Source of the DNA: an uncultured Erythrobacter sp.
GTDB taxonomy: Bacteria; Pseudomonadota; Alphaproteobacteria; Sphingomonadales; Sphingomonadaceae
Assembly (NCBI GenBank): GCA_947488155.1
Contig: CANKYK010000002.1
Location: 1,060,001 to 1,124,000 of the forward strand
Length of the DNA stretch: 64,000 bases
Direction: 5' to 3'
The position numbers and the translations under genes are program-made. Below the pieces are notes generated by a model that worked only from the letters and a program-made list of their open reading frames with translations, had not been told where the DNA came from and ran no database searches. Positions 46,117 to 55,462 of this stretch are shown here, in pieces (the first letter of the stretch is position 1; every line of letters starts with the position of its first letter).

Positions 46117-46183
46117 CTAACCGTCATCCCATTCAGCCCTGCTTAGAACAAAGATTACGCATCGAATACGAAAGGAAATTAAT

Positions 46184-47956
46184 ATGGCAAGCGAAGGAAC
46201 CAGCGCTCCGAATATTCCGAACAAGACGCGATTTGTCGATATTCAAAACCGCGAAGAGAAAGCGCGCGAAAGGCTGCGCCAGCGGTTAGAGCAAATCAAT
46301 CGGCGGGTGGAAAACGGCAGAGTTTTAAGTGAGCCCGATATTGAAGAGCTCAAAAGACTTAAGGCACTAGCCGCCCTGAAACCAGGCCGTGGTATCTATA
46401 TTGATCCGCTGTTTGTCGCCCTGCGCCACGCCTTGCGCAGCAATGACGGTAATCTAACGCCGGTGACCGTCGAACACAGTAATGGCCAGATCGGTTTCAC
46501 GCCAGCGCTCGACAACCCTGACCATGACAGGCAGGTGGTCCGCAGCGCGTTGCTTTATGGCATTTTGTGCTCTCGCAAGGTCGCCACACCTCCTGTCTTA
46601 TCGGTTGGGACGGATAACGAGCCGGAAACCGGGCCAGACACCAATCACCCCAATATGGCCAAATTTTTGGCGGGTTTTTACAGCGCATTAGGCAAGATCG
46701 CCGGACAGATGGACCTTGCTCAGCGGACTTTGCTGATCACCATCAATGATGTGCGGGTCAATTCCCGTCAGACCCCAAACATATTCACCAAGCAATTTGC
46801 GGATGTCGTCAGCGATCTGATTGATCGCAACATTTCTGCGGACAATCCCAAGCTGAAACCATTTGTCGATGAGCTGTTGGATCGCTCAACCGATCTTGGG
46901 CCGGATGATCAAAGCGATATCCCTTTGCATGAGATGGCGATTGATCTGCCCGACCTCAACTCATGGATCGACGACAATGTGGTGGCAGATAACATCTATC
47001 TGATGGGCCCTATGATCTTCGCGTCAATGTTTGAGGAATTGAAGGCATTTCAAGTCGTCGACAAGCTGGTGGAGATGTCGCAGCAAGGCTACATCACTCT
47101 GACCCGCGGGACGGCTGGCACTCAGCTGTACAATTACTGGCGTAATGCGCCCAACCGGATGAGCGAGGTTGAGCGGCAAACATTCTATGCCATGACGCTG
47201 GGCCTGCCGAGCGGCCAACCAGGCGCTTCTTCAAACACTGATTTCCAGGATTTGTGGCTGCGCTTTGTCTCCTCGGTTTCTTCCTTGGTTCGTGAGAACC
47301 GGGTTGATCAATTGCTGCGGTCAGAATTGCCCTCGGCGATCAATCAGCAACAGGTGAAGAAGGCTGCGCGTGACCTGGTCACCAACATGTCCCTGCATGG
47401 CTATGGCATGGCATTCTACGCCGCCGTTGATTTGCAAGAGCAGATCAATGAGATGATCAAACTGTTGTCTGATCCAGAAGTCCGTAGCGCCTTTGGTGCC
47501 CGCGATATGTGGGGTGTTATCGACCAAATCGCACAGGTTGAGCTTGGCGGTGCTCGCAACTCCAGCAAATATCGTACGCTTGCTACAAGCGGTGCAATTT
47601 GTGTCCGCTGGCTAGGTGACAATCTTGACCGGCTGCGTGATCCGACAATGCCAATCATTGAGTTGAAGGATGTATCCAATCCGCCCGCGCGGATGGCTGG
47701 GCAAACTGCCACTTCGCATCCAACCGACTATGATCTGATCAACGCTTGCGAGCTTTGGCTTGCCGATTCTGCGCTGGATGACATTCGGATTGAACAGATG
47801 TCGCAGCCACGCGAGTCGCCCCAGCAGCCAAGCCGGCCAATCCAGATGCCGTCGATCGCACGTGATCTGCTCGAAGGTGCAGGTTTGGGCGTCAGCTTCG
47901 ATCATCAACCGCAGATGGCCAATGGCCACGATCGGTCTGGTTACGCCGCATATTGA
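46184..47956 (+). CDS. Large helical island protein, unknown function
   Basis: A 590-residue, largely alpha-helical protein with a charged N-terminal coiled coil (KARERLRQRLEQINRRVENG). Its C-terminal half is homologous to the product of 51715-52647: LSDPEVRSAFGARDMWGVIDQI corresponds to LNHPKIRTALGARSLWQSVAAI, and flanking helices also align. AAAGGA precedes the ATG. No known domain was recognised. Confidence 0.65.
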   Translation: MASEGTSAPNIPNKTRFVDIQNREEKARERLRQRLEQINRRVENGRVLSEPDIEELKRLKALAALKPGRGIYIDPLFVALRHALRSNDGNLTPVTVEHSNGQIGFTPALDNPDHDRQVVRSALLYGILCSRKVATPPVLSVGTDNEPETGPDTNHPNMAKFLAGFYSALGKIAGQMDLAQRTLLITINDVRVNSRQTPNIFTKQFADVVSDLIDRNISADNPKLKPFVDELLDRSTDLGPDDQSDIPLHEMAIDLPDLNSWIDDNVVADNIYLMGPMIFASMFEELKAFQVVDKLVEMSQQGYITLTRGTAGTQLYNYWRNAPNRMSEVERQTFYAMTLGLPSGQPGASSNTDFQDLWLRFVSSVSSLVRENRVDQLLRSELPSAINQQQVKKAARDLVTNMSLHGYGMAFYAAVDLQEQINEMIKLLSDPEVRSAFGARDMWGVIDQIAQVELGGARNSSKYRTLATSGAICVRWLGDNLDRLRDPTMPIIELKDVSNPPARMAGQTATSHPTDYDLINACELWLADSALDDIRIEQMSQPRESPQQPSRPIQMPSIARDLLEGAGLGVSFDHQPQMANGHDRSGYAAY

Positions 47957-47993
47957 GGCGCAGCGACGAGAGCATCGAATTTGGAGATAGATC

Positions 47994-49040
47994 ATGCATA
48001 GCCAACCTTTGGCCAACCGGGTGAAGTCCCGACTCTTAAAGGCCGCGCATTCCCTGCGTACTGCCGATCCGTCCCACTATGTCGGGCGGGTCATTGATGA
48101 CAGTTTTCATGACCCTGAAGATGATCCGGCATACGCTCGCAATGCGCTTTCGCCCGGAGCGGCACCCATACAGTCGCAGTTTCTTGCGCGGCGCCCGGGC
48201 GTCTTGTCATTCGAGATGGAACCGCTCGGTCCACATGCACGGCCTGCTGACAAGCGTGATTTCACCAGTCAGAAAGCACGCGGGCTGCTTGACCAGCAAT
48301 TCGGCAGCGCAGCTTTGCGATGGTTCGATCAGGCGAGTGAACCCTTTCGCAGCGGAACTCGTAGCAATAATCTGCAATATGGGGCGTTCTTTGGGTCAAG
48401 CTTTGACAGCGACGGGCTGGAGACTGCGACTGTCAGCTATGAAAGTAGCGATCCTAGCGACATTATCGTGAATCCCAATCTCGCCCGACTGGTTGGTAAT
48501 GCGATGGCGGCTTTGCCTGGATTGAAGCCGGTTTTCACCACATTAATTGCTGGACGGACCAGCGGTGCGCAGTGGATGAGCTTCCTGCTGACCAATGGTA
48601 TTCGACTGGCTGATCTGGAACCCATGATGCGCGAAATCGGCCTTGGCAATCGCATTGCGCCGATCATGCAAGTTGTCGGGGTCGCACTTGGTGGCCGGTT
48701 TGAACTGCCAGGCGGTTCGACGCTGGTCGCATTCGGACGCGGTCCGGAGGGCGTCGAGATGGAAATGCAGATCATGCTTGATGCGATCTCGGATGTGCCA
48801 CCAAACTTTCTGCAATTGTTGACCATGAACCTGCGTGAACGTCCGGCTGAATTGACCGCTCTCGAGCGTTTCCTCGAAGCGTTCACTCCCGAAGACAATG
48901 TCTGGCCAGGGCGGTTTTCGATCCTGGGTATCCGGATCGGCACCAAAGGGCCTGCTAAAATCAACTTGGTCCTAAGACCTGTCGAATTTGAAATCTCTCC
49001 AGCGGCGGCACGACTCGGCTCGCAAACTATCGCGGCCTGA
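47994..49040 (+). CDS. Island protein of unknown function
   Basis: A 348-residue soluble protein without recognised domains. The second half has helix-rich segments (GAQWMSFLLTNGIRLADLEP; FLQLLTMNLRERPAELTALE) and a beta-rich C-terminus (FSILGIRIGTKGPAKINLVL). It is not obviously a member of either paralogous family of the island. It is 37 nt from the previous gene on the same strand. Confidence 0.6.
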   Translation: MHSQPLANRVKSRLLKAAHSLRTADPSHYVGRVIDDSFHDPEDDPAYARNALSPGAAPIQSQFLARRPGVLSFEMEPLGPHARPADKRDFTSQKARGLLDQQFGSAALRWFDQASEPFRSGTRSNNLQYGAFFGSSFDSDGLETATVSYESSDPSDIIVNPNLARLVGNAMAALPGLKPVFTTLIAGRTSGAQWMSFLLTNGIRLADLEPMMREIGLGNRIAPIMQVVGVALGGRFELPGGSTLVAFGRGPEGVEMEMQIMLDAISDVPPNFLQLLTMNLRERPAELTALERFLEAFTPEDNVWPGRFSILGIRIGTKGPAKINLVLRPVEFEISPAAARLGSQTIAA

Positions 49041-49085
49041 GCCGCTTCCCCAGCGTCCTACATGGGCGCAAGAAAGGATTGAACC

Positions 49086-50393
49086 ATGACCGCTCAAACT
49101 GCCCGTGTGATGCCGGCCGATACAGGCGCGGCCCAGTCGATCAATGACAGCCCGACCCCGCGGCCCGAAGTGCGTGCGCAAGTCAAAGATCTCCTCAGCC
49201 GATCCGAAGCTTTCGGGCAGTTGCCAGCTGCGCAGCAAAAGCAGGTCGCACGTGACACCGCGCTTATCGCGGATGCTCTTGTCGGCGGTCCGGACGCGGA
49301 CAAAGGCATGCAAAGTGTCACTAGCGCGGCGATGAACGATCCGTCGACAAGTTTCAAAGAAGGACAAAAAGCAGTTGATGCGATCGGTAGAGACGATTTC
49401 GATGCAGGTGCGGTGAGAGCTGGTGGAGAGGCTGCCGCTGACTTCATGAACCAGATCAACTTCGTCGATTTCGTATCCGGGTTAATCGACGGCGTCTTCA
49501 ATTCGATAGTGACCTCCTCGATAGAGCAAATGGAAGCCTATTCGAAAATGGTCGCGGATGTTTCCAAGTCACTCAATCAGTTCAGAGACGAGAACACATC
49601 TGATGATGACGGCCGCGACCAGATGGTCGAGCAGTTTCCGGATATCTTCTCGATCGGTACAGACGACTTTTCAGACTCGAAAGAACCGCGATTGCAATTG
49701 CGCGACAATGTCGATCAGGAAAGTGCACTTTCCCGCGTACAGCAAACTATGGGAGAGCTAGTCGAGGGCGGCATCACATCAATTGATGTCTCAGACCCCG
49801 AAGCAGAGGCCAAGCTGATCAAGGCTGCACGTAGTCATATCGCGACCGCGCGCCAACAATTGCTCGCAACCATGGTGATGATGGGGCTTAATCGCATTGT
49901 AGTTACCAATGGTAAGATCCAGGCCCGCATTTTGTATGACTTTAATGCATCGAGTCAGCGCAAACTATCACGGTCGGCAATGGCTCGTGATTTTGCACGA
50001 AATGCAGATGGCTCCTTACAGAAAATGGCCAATCGCGAAGGTGAATTCGAGGCAAGCGGCAACACCAGTTATGAAAGGAAGGGGCGCCGACGCAAGCGCC
50101 ATGTGACCCGGGATTCAGAATATTATACCAAGGGTAAATATAAGTATGCCGAGAGGCCAGTGCTCACCGCGATGTCGGTTGCCTCGGATGCTCAAACGGA
50201 CCAATTGTCTGCACGTGCCAGCCTTGCCGGGAATGTCGAAGTGAACTTCAAGTCGGACTATTTGCCGCTTGAGAAAATGGCCACGCCCGAGATGATGGCA
50301 TCGATTCAAATGCGGTCAAAACCGGTTGATCACAACCGTCCGGTCTACGAGGCGGAAGGCGCCAGTGCTCAAAATCAGACGGCAAACGCCTAA
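49086..50393 (+). CDS. Paralogue 2 of the four-member island family
   Basis: A 435-residue protein. N-terminal helical block (RPEVRAQVKDLLSRSEAF), central FVDFVSGLIDGVFNSIV then SIEQMEAY, RQQLLATMVMMGLNRIVVTN at about 256-275, a basic loop (RKGRRRKRHV) and VNFKSDYLPLEKMATPEM near the C-terminus. It is closest to paralogue 3: that last block is identical in both, which suggests a fairly recent duplication. No signal peptide. AAAGGA precedes the ATG. Confidence 0.7.
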   Translation: MTAQTARVMPADTGAAQSINDSPTPRPEVRAQVKDLLSRSEAFGQLPAAQQKQVARDTALIADALVGGPDADKGMQSVTSAAMNDPSTSFKEGQKAVDAIGRDDFDAGAVRAGGEAAADFMNQINFVDFVSGLIDGVFNSIVTSSIEQMEAYSKMVADVSKSLNQFRDENTSDDDGRDQMVEQFPDIFSIGTDDFSDSKEPRLQLRDNVDQESALSRVQQTMGELVEGGITSIDVSDPEAEAKLIKAARSHIATARQQLLATMVMMGLNRIVVTNGKIQARILYDFNASSQRKLSRSAMARDFARNADGSLQKMANREGEFEASGNTSYERKGRRRKRHVTRDSEYYTKGKYKYAERPVLTAMSVASDAQTDQLSARASLAGNVEVNFKSDYLPLEKMATPEMMASIQMRSKPVDHNRPVYEAEGASAQNQTANA

Positions 50394-50404
50394 GGTATTC
50401 TGCC

Positions 50405-51718
50405 ATGCAAACAGCTGCATACACGGCGCGGCAGGAGCCAAGCGATGGGCCAGCGCCCGTTCATGAAGGCGATGCCCCTCCAAATACACTGCAAGCCACG
50501 TCTCGACACGATGAAAAGCCGGAGGGCCTGAGCGACGAGGCCATCCGCCGGGTTCGCCCCATGGTGCGCGAAATGCTTACCCGCATTCCCGCCTATGGCG
50601 AGATGGAACAGCAAGAACAGCTCGATCTCGCCAACAACATGGTCAAGCTCTTCGCTTATGTTGATGACCCTAACAGCGTCGTCAGCGATGCGATGCAGGA
50701 TCCAGTGCAAAAGGCACAGGCAGCTCGATCTCAGGCGATGAACCGCCGGCGTACCGATCCAAATGAACTTGTAAAACGCAACCTGGCGCAGTCACCCGGG
50801 TTTGCTGGCAAGGACTTCGAAGCTGGAGCAGCGCAACAAGGAACTGATCAATTTGTCCGCCTAGTTGATGAGGTCGACTTCCCCTCGTTCGTTGGCGGAT
50901 TGATCCAAAACGTCTTCGTAACAATCGTCGAAACGTCGATCGAACAAATGCGGGCCTATGCCGAGCTGGTAGCTAATGTCGCGAAGTCTGCCGAAGAATA
51001 TATGAATGAGAATATCGGGGTCGGGCAGGCACGCGATTATCTGGTTGATCGCTTTCCCGACCTGTTGGATGTCAATGTCGATGATGATGGCAATTCACGC
51101 CTCCTCGCCAAAGATGAAGACAATGACGGGGGGATGCGAGAAATTCACCAGTCCATGGGTATGTCCGGCCGACCGGTCGAGGATCTGAGCGACGACCAAG
51201 AAGAATTGCGGCTCGTCAATGGTGCACGGCTGATTATGGCACGTTCTCGTCAGCAATTGCTCGCTTCAATGGTGATGTTGGGAATCAACCGGATCGTGGT
51301 TACCGATGGCTCAATCACGGCGAAGGTGAAGTTCAATATGCGATCAACCGATCTGGCGGAGCGCGACTACAAGGCATCGTCATATGATCGCCAGACAAGG
51401 CGGCACAAGCGGACGAGTTTTGGCGGTGGTAGCTTCCTTGGATTTGGCGGCGGAACTGTGAGCACCAACTCACGCAGCCATGTCGCAACGGTAAAAACGG
51501 GCGTGGATGAGTCTAGCGAATCGCGCCTTGATCTCTCCGCCAAAATGCAAGGGGAGGTGCGGGTCAACTTCAAGTCCGACTACCTACCGCTCGAGAAAAT
51601 GGCGACGCCGGAAATGATTGGCGCAATCCAGGGGAATGCAGCCCCAGCGTCTGATAAAGACAACCGGCAGGACGCAAACTCATCTGGGAACATCGATAAC
51701 GGAACACAATCGCCATGA
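50405..51718 (+). CDS. Paralogue 3 of the four-member island family
   Basis: A 437-residue protein with the same order of blocks as paralogue 2: RRVRPMVREMLTRIPAYGEM, FPSFVGGLIQNVFVTIV then SIEQMRAY, RQQLLASMVMLGINRIVVTD, a G/S/F-rich insertion (GGGSFLGFGGGTV) and VNFKSDYLPLEKMATPEM. Only 11 nt separate it from paralogue 2, and its stop overlaps the next gene by four bases. Confidence 0.7.
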   Translation: MQTAAYTARQEPSDGPAPVHEGDAPPNTLQATSRHDEKPEGLSDEAIRRVRPMVREMLTRIPAYGEMEQQEQLDLANNMVKLFAYVDDPNSVVSDAMQDPVQKAQAARSQAMNRRRTDPNELVKRNLAQSPGFAGKDFEAGAAQQGTDQFVRLVDEVDFPSFVGGLIQNVFVTIVETSIEQMRAYAELVANVAKSAEEYMNENIGVGQARDYLVDRFPDLLDVNVDDDGNSRLLAKDEDNDGGMREIHQSMGMSGRPVEDLSDDQEELRLVNGARLIMARSRQQLLASMVMLGINRIVVTDGSITAKVKFNMRSTDLAERDYKASSYDRQTRRHKRTSFGGGSFLGFGGGTVSTNSRSHVATVKTGVDESSESRLDLSAKMQGEVRVNFKSDYLPLEKMATPEMIGAIQGNAAPASDKDNRQDANSSGNIDNGTQSP

Positions 51719-52647
51719 CCCGCGCCATCCCATTTGAAACGTCTGCCGCGTTGAGTGTGGAGCGTGCCGTCGAAGATGCCGCAAACTTGCTCCTTTCGGC
51801 TGAGGCGCATTCGGTTATGCTGTCCGAACTGGGCGTCATCCATATCCCACAGGCGGCGTCGGCCAACCCAATGCAAATCCGAGCTGTCGCGAGCCTCTAC
51901 TTGGCATCGGCCCTTGAATCTGCGGGCCTGATCCAAGCGGTTGACGCGCTGACTCGAATGGTTCGCTCGGGCCAAATCATGCATGATCTTGGCGATGCAA
52001 CCGGATTGATCGTCACATTCTGGGAGAACCGAAAAGAACGTGCAGCGCCAGAGGAGCGTCAGGCATTGTTTGCGAGCCTGTTCGGTTCCCCAGCGGATGT
52101 GGTGGACAGCTTCAGCGGTACCAACAATGGATTCGAAGAACGGCTTTTTGCGCTCTGCGAAGCAATTATTGACGCTGCAGATGGTGGCCCATTGGTTAAC
52201 ATGCGACGTGCGGCTCGGCGCTTATCCGAAAATTTGGTTCAGGCGGGCAATGATATGGTGCTGATAATGGCGCGCGACATTATTGCGAGTCTGTCCCGCT
52301 CCATTGCCATACTGAACCATCCAAAGATACGAACCGCACTTGGTGCTCGATCGCTTTGGCAATCCGTCGCGGCAATTGATCGCCGGCAGCGAAGGCCTGT
52401 ACGACCGACTCTTAATCATTTGCGGCGAGGGCGTGCAGGGATGGTTCTTCTCGCCTGGTTAGGCGATTTTCTCGAACAGAAAGATGCCTCTACTCATCGC
52501 CCTACTGCAGATGCTCCAGTTCTGGCAGCGGCGCTCGACTGGGTCGATGAAACGATTACGCTTATCGAGGCGGTTGATGGATCGCGCCAAGCGCAGAGAG
52601 GCTCCGCATCTGAATCGACCGGCTCCTGGCTCGATCTTGGACGCTAG
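51715..52647 (+). CDS. Short homologue of the large helical island protein
   Basis: A 310-residue, largely helical protein homologous to the C-terminal half of the product of 46184-47956. It lacks the coiled-coil half. No known domain. The ATG overlaps the stop of paralogue 3 and paralogue 4 starts 2 nt after its own stop, so these three are translationally linked. The pattern (helical protein next to family members) recurs within the island. Confidence 0.65.
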   Translation: MTRAIPFETSAALSVERAVEDAANLLLSAEAHSVMLSELGVIHIPQAASANPMQIRAVASLYLASALESAGLIQAVDALTRMVRSGQIMHDLGDATGLIVTFWENRKERAAPEERQALFASLFGSPADVVDSFSGTNNGFEERLFALCEAIIDAADGGPLVNMRRAARRLSENLVQAGNDMVLIMARDIIASLSRSIAILNHPKIRTALGARSLWQSVAAIDRRQRRPVRPTLNHLRRGRAGMVLLAWLGDFLEQKDASTHRPTADAPVLAAALDWVDETITLIEAVDGSRQAQRGSASESTGSWLDLGR

Positions 52648-52649
52648 GC

Positions 52650-54182
52650 ATGGCCAACCAATCCTCCACGGCGGAGCAGCTCGCGCAACCTAGCGCTGCA
52701 ACGCGCCAGGGGATCAAGTCGGTTTTATCTCAGGCTGATGGCTTTGATGGTGTGGATCGCCCAACGCGGCGTGAGATTGCTCACTCGCTGGTCCGCATCG
52801 CGGAAGCGGCAAAACTGCTCGAAGAAGATATTGACGCACAGCGCAATTCTGACGCGCCCTTGCCGCCGCAATTGAATGACAACGAGTCGGCAGGCGATAA
52901 GAAAATCCCGGCCAAGGCGATGAATGCCGGAGATGCCTTTTCCGGCACAGCAGTTGACCGAATAGGTCAAACCACTCGCAATGTGCTCGAAGCCATCTCA
53001 TTCCCACGCTTTGTTGCCGAGTTAATCAATGGCGTCTTCAAGGCAATGGTGGACACCAATCAACAGCAGCTTCAGCAGTATCTGGAGCTCATCCGCGGTG
53101 TTTCCCAGTCACTCGATGGTTTCGCTTCACTGGGCGGCAATGATGACGCCGCGAGACGTTGGTTGGTTCAGCAGTTTCCCACTAGCTACGCGATTGATGG
53201 GCAGGACGAGGAAGAAGACGACTTCCCAAGCATAGATGATGATGACGACGCAGAACCTTTGCGGATCAGACCTGTTGGCTCGCCACCAAGCGAGGATGCG
53301 CTGCGCGCTGCTTTGTCGCTTGAGCATGACGCGCAAGTGCCAACGGGAGGTGCGGAATCACTCGTCCCTTTTGTTCGCCGCGCGCTTGCCAAGAATCGTC
53401 AGGGTATGCTTGCGACTATGATCCGCATGGGAATGCAGCGGATTGTCATAGATTCTGGTAAGATCACGGCGGGAATGCGGTTCCACATCGATGCAACATC
53501 TGCCGCGCAAGACCGCGATACATCATCATTTGATACGCGTCATTCGATAGCCGCGAGTGGGAAAGTGGGTTTCGGTTGGTGGAGTGCCTCCGCAAGTATG
53601 AGCTCGACGATTGGCTATGTCCGCACCAATGATACCACGACCAGCGAGGATCTTTCAGCGAGTGCGGACCTCACCAGCCGGGTCGAGCTCAACTTTCGGA
53701 CTGATCAGGTTCCCCTGGACCGACTCGCCTCCCGTGAAGCGCAGAAAAGACTTGGGCAAAATTCGCTCAATCCCGACCGAGAGACAGAGTTGATGTTGCA
53801 GGCTGAAGCAGCGCGCCAAGAGCGATATAAGGCGCGCGATACCGCGCGTGCGAGCCGTCAAGCGCCGAGCCTCGCGCCAGGGCAATCATTGACCCCTCCC
53901 AATACTCCGAACATCGATTTAGATAACAATAGTTCAGCGACCAGGGCCAACAACACTGCCCAAAATCAGGGTGGTCAGAATGGAGTGAGTGCGCAAAACC
54001 CTGCTGCTGTGACACCGGCACGCAATCCTTCCGGTGCGACAAATCGGAATTCTCCTGCGGCGCCAACGCGCAGTACTCCTGCCACTACAACACCCAACAC
54101 GCCTGCCGCGCCAAACGGTGATCCTCCGGCGGCAACGCGCACGCCTCCTCCTACAACCCAGCGTGGATCAAACCCCGGCTAA
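52650..54182 (+). CDS. Paralogue 4 of the four-member island family
   Basis: The longest member, 510 residues: RQGIKSVLSQADGFDGVDRP block, FPRFVAELINGVFKAMV then NQQQLQQY, RQGMLATMIRMGMQRIVIDSGK, VELNFRTDQVPLDRL, and a 110-residue tail rich in N, P, T and A that is probably disordered. An acidic loop (QDEEEDDFPSIDDDDDAEP) sits in the middle. It is the last intact gene of the operon. Confidence 0.7.
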   Translation: MANQSSTAEQLAQPSAATRQGIKSVLSQADGFDGVDRPTRREIAHSLVRIAEAAKLLEEDIDAQRNSDAPLPPQLNDNESAGDKKIPAKAMNAGDAFSGTAVDRIGQTTRNVLEAISFPRFVAELINGVFKAMVDTNQQQLQQYLELIRGVSQSLDGFASLGGNDDAARRWLVQQFPTSYAIDGQDEEEDDFPSIDDDDDAEPLRIRPVGSPPSEDALRAALSLEHDAQVPTGGAESLVPFVRRALAKNRQGMLATMIRMGMQRIVIDSGKITAGMRFHIDATSAAQDRDTSSFDTRHSIAASGKVGFGWWSASASMSSTIGYVRTNDTTTSEDLSASADLTSRVELNFRTDQVPLDRLASREAQKRLGQNSLNPDRETELMLQAEAARQERYKARDTARASRQAPSLAPGQSLTPPNTPNIDLDNNSSATRANNTAQNQGGQNGVSAQNPAAVTPARNPSGATNRNSPAAPTRSTPATTTPNTPAAPNGDPPAATRTPPPTTQRGSNPG

Positions 54183-54204
54183 CTTGTCCATAGGAGCGCT
54201 AACG

Positions 54205-54672
54205 ATGCGTATCCAAGAGCACGAACCGACTGGCATGTAGCGCCACAATCGATCAGCTGATCAGGCAAAGACACGACAGGTGCGAAGCAGAAAGGAGTCT
54301 TGGTGGTGGTGTCGAACGGCACTTTTGCGACCTGCCTGTCAACATTTAGCGAACCAAGGCCCTAAGGGATTTGTGAAAATGCAATGGATGGTTGGGACCA
54401 GTTGCATTCAAGACTGGATGGAGGATCTAAATATCCCAACGCATTTCCTAATGCCTTTTGATGTTGAGCAATTTGCCGATGAAGACCTAGTCGATATCAG
54501 CATGCTTGGCGAAATGGTAACTGCAGAAATTGCCCCCGGCGCTGGAGAGCTCCTCCCATACCAAACTCCAGAGTTGTTTATCGCCCGGCTGCTCGACCTG
54601 GTTTCTGAGAAGCCCCGTGAAGCTTTTGTAACCCGGAAAGAGAATTGCCGAAACCGTCGCCATGGACGATAA
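54205..54672 (+). pseudogene. Interrupted ORF at the right edge of the island
   Basis: AGGAG eight bases before ATG 54205 opens a frame that reads 11 codons, hits TAG (54238-54240), then stays open to 54672. The later part (from about 54379) looks protein-like: LNIPTHFLMPFDVEQFADED and IAPGAGELLPYQTPELFIARL, which resembles the C-terminal third of an alpha/beta hydrolase. I read it as a fragment of a decayed gene; translation from ATG 54379 could still give a 97-residue peptide. Confidence 0.4.
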
Positions 54673-54735
54673 ACATGAGCGGCAGCAAACGGGCGTGAAC
54701 AGCCGTTCCAAACCTCTAAAAGAGCGAGTAAGCCC

Positions 54736-55326
54736 TTATTTTCTGTTGGAAGTTCGTGATGGTATTACCTCTATGTTTCCGTCAGCCATGCGCCAAATTA
54801 CATCTTGAGGGACGGGAAGTTCGAGAGTTTCTTCCTTCGATAGATCGAGGTAGACGCCTCGAATAATACGACTGAATAGACCATGGGAAACGGCGATTAC
54901 TGATCCATTCGTGTTGGCTAGCCACTTGGCCGCGCGTTGACGCGCAGCATCATAGCTCTCTCCATCAGGCGAGCGAAAATACCAATCGAATGGAGTGGAG
55001 CCATCCAAGATTCCCGACCAGCGAGCCTCAATATCGATATGGGTTAAACCATCCCACGAACCGGTTGAAACTTCCTCAAGTCGCTTGTCGAATTGTGTTT
55101 TCGGAAAATCGCCGCAATTTTGAATGATTTCTGCGGTTTGGCGAGTTCTGCCAAGCGGGCTGGCAACAAAAGTGTCTATCTTCGCACCGATTTCGGCAAG
55201 CCGTTCGCCGATTGCTCGCGCCTGCATAAGTCCAAGTTCGGTAAGAGCGGAGTCCAGTTTGCCTTGAAATCGGCCGGATGAGTTCCACTCGGTTTGGCCG
55301 TGACGAATGAGAAAAATTTCACACAT
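54736..55326 (-). CDS. Histidine phosphatase family protein (phosphoglycerate mutase-like)
   Basis: A 196-residue member of the branch-1 histidine phosphatases. The catalytic LIRHGQTEWNSSGRFQG with His in RHG is at the N-terminus; SPLGRTRQTAE and VIAVSHGLFSR complete the active site. It may be a cofactor-independent phosphatase such as CobC/GpmB type; substrate unknown. The region is AT-richer than the surrounding core. Confidence 0.88.
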   Translation of the reverse strand: MCEIFLIRHGQTEWNSSGRFQGKLDSALTELGLMQARAIGERLAEIGAKIDTFVASPLGRTRQTAEIIQNCGDFPKTQFDKRLEEVSTGSWDGLTHIDIEARWSGILDGSTPFDWYFRSPDGESYDAARQRAAKWLANTNGSVIAVSHGLFSRIIRGVYLDLSKEETLELPVPQDVIWRMADGNIEVIPSRTSNRK

Positions 55327-55462
55327 TGTAGGCCGATATGGCCAAATCTTTTGTACGCGGCAAGACGGCTACTATCCCAGCAGTGAAACCACAACCTGAG
55401 GGGTCATAAGATGAGCGACTTCCGCTTGATCCGGCAGGAAGTTGATCTTGCCAAAGGAGGCT

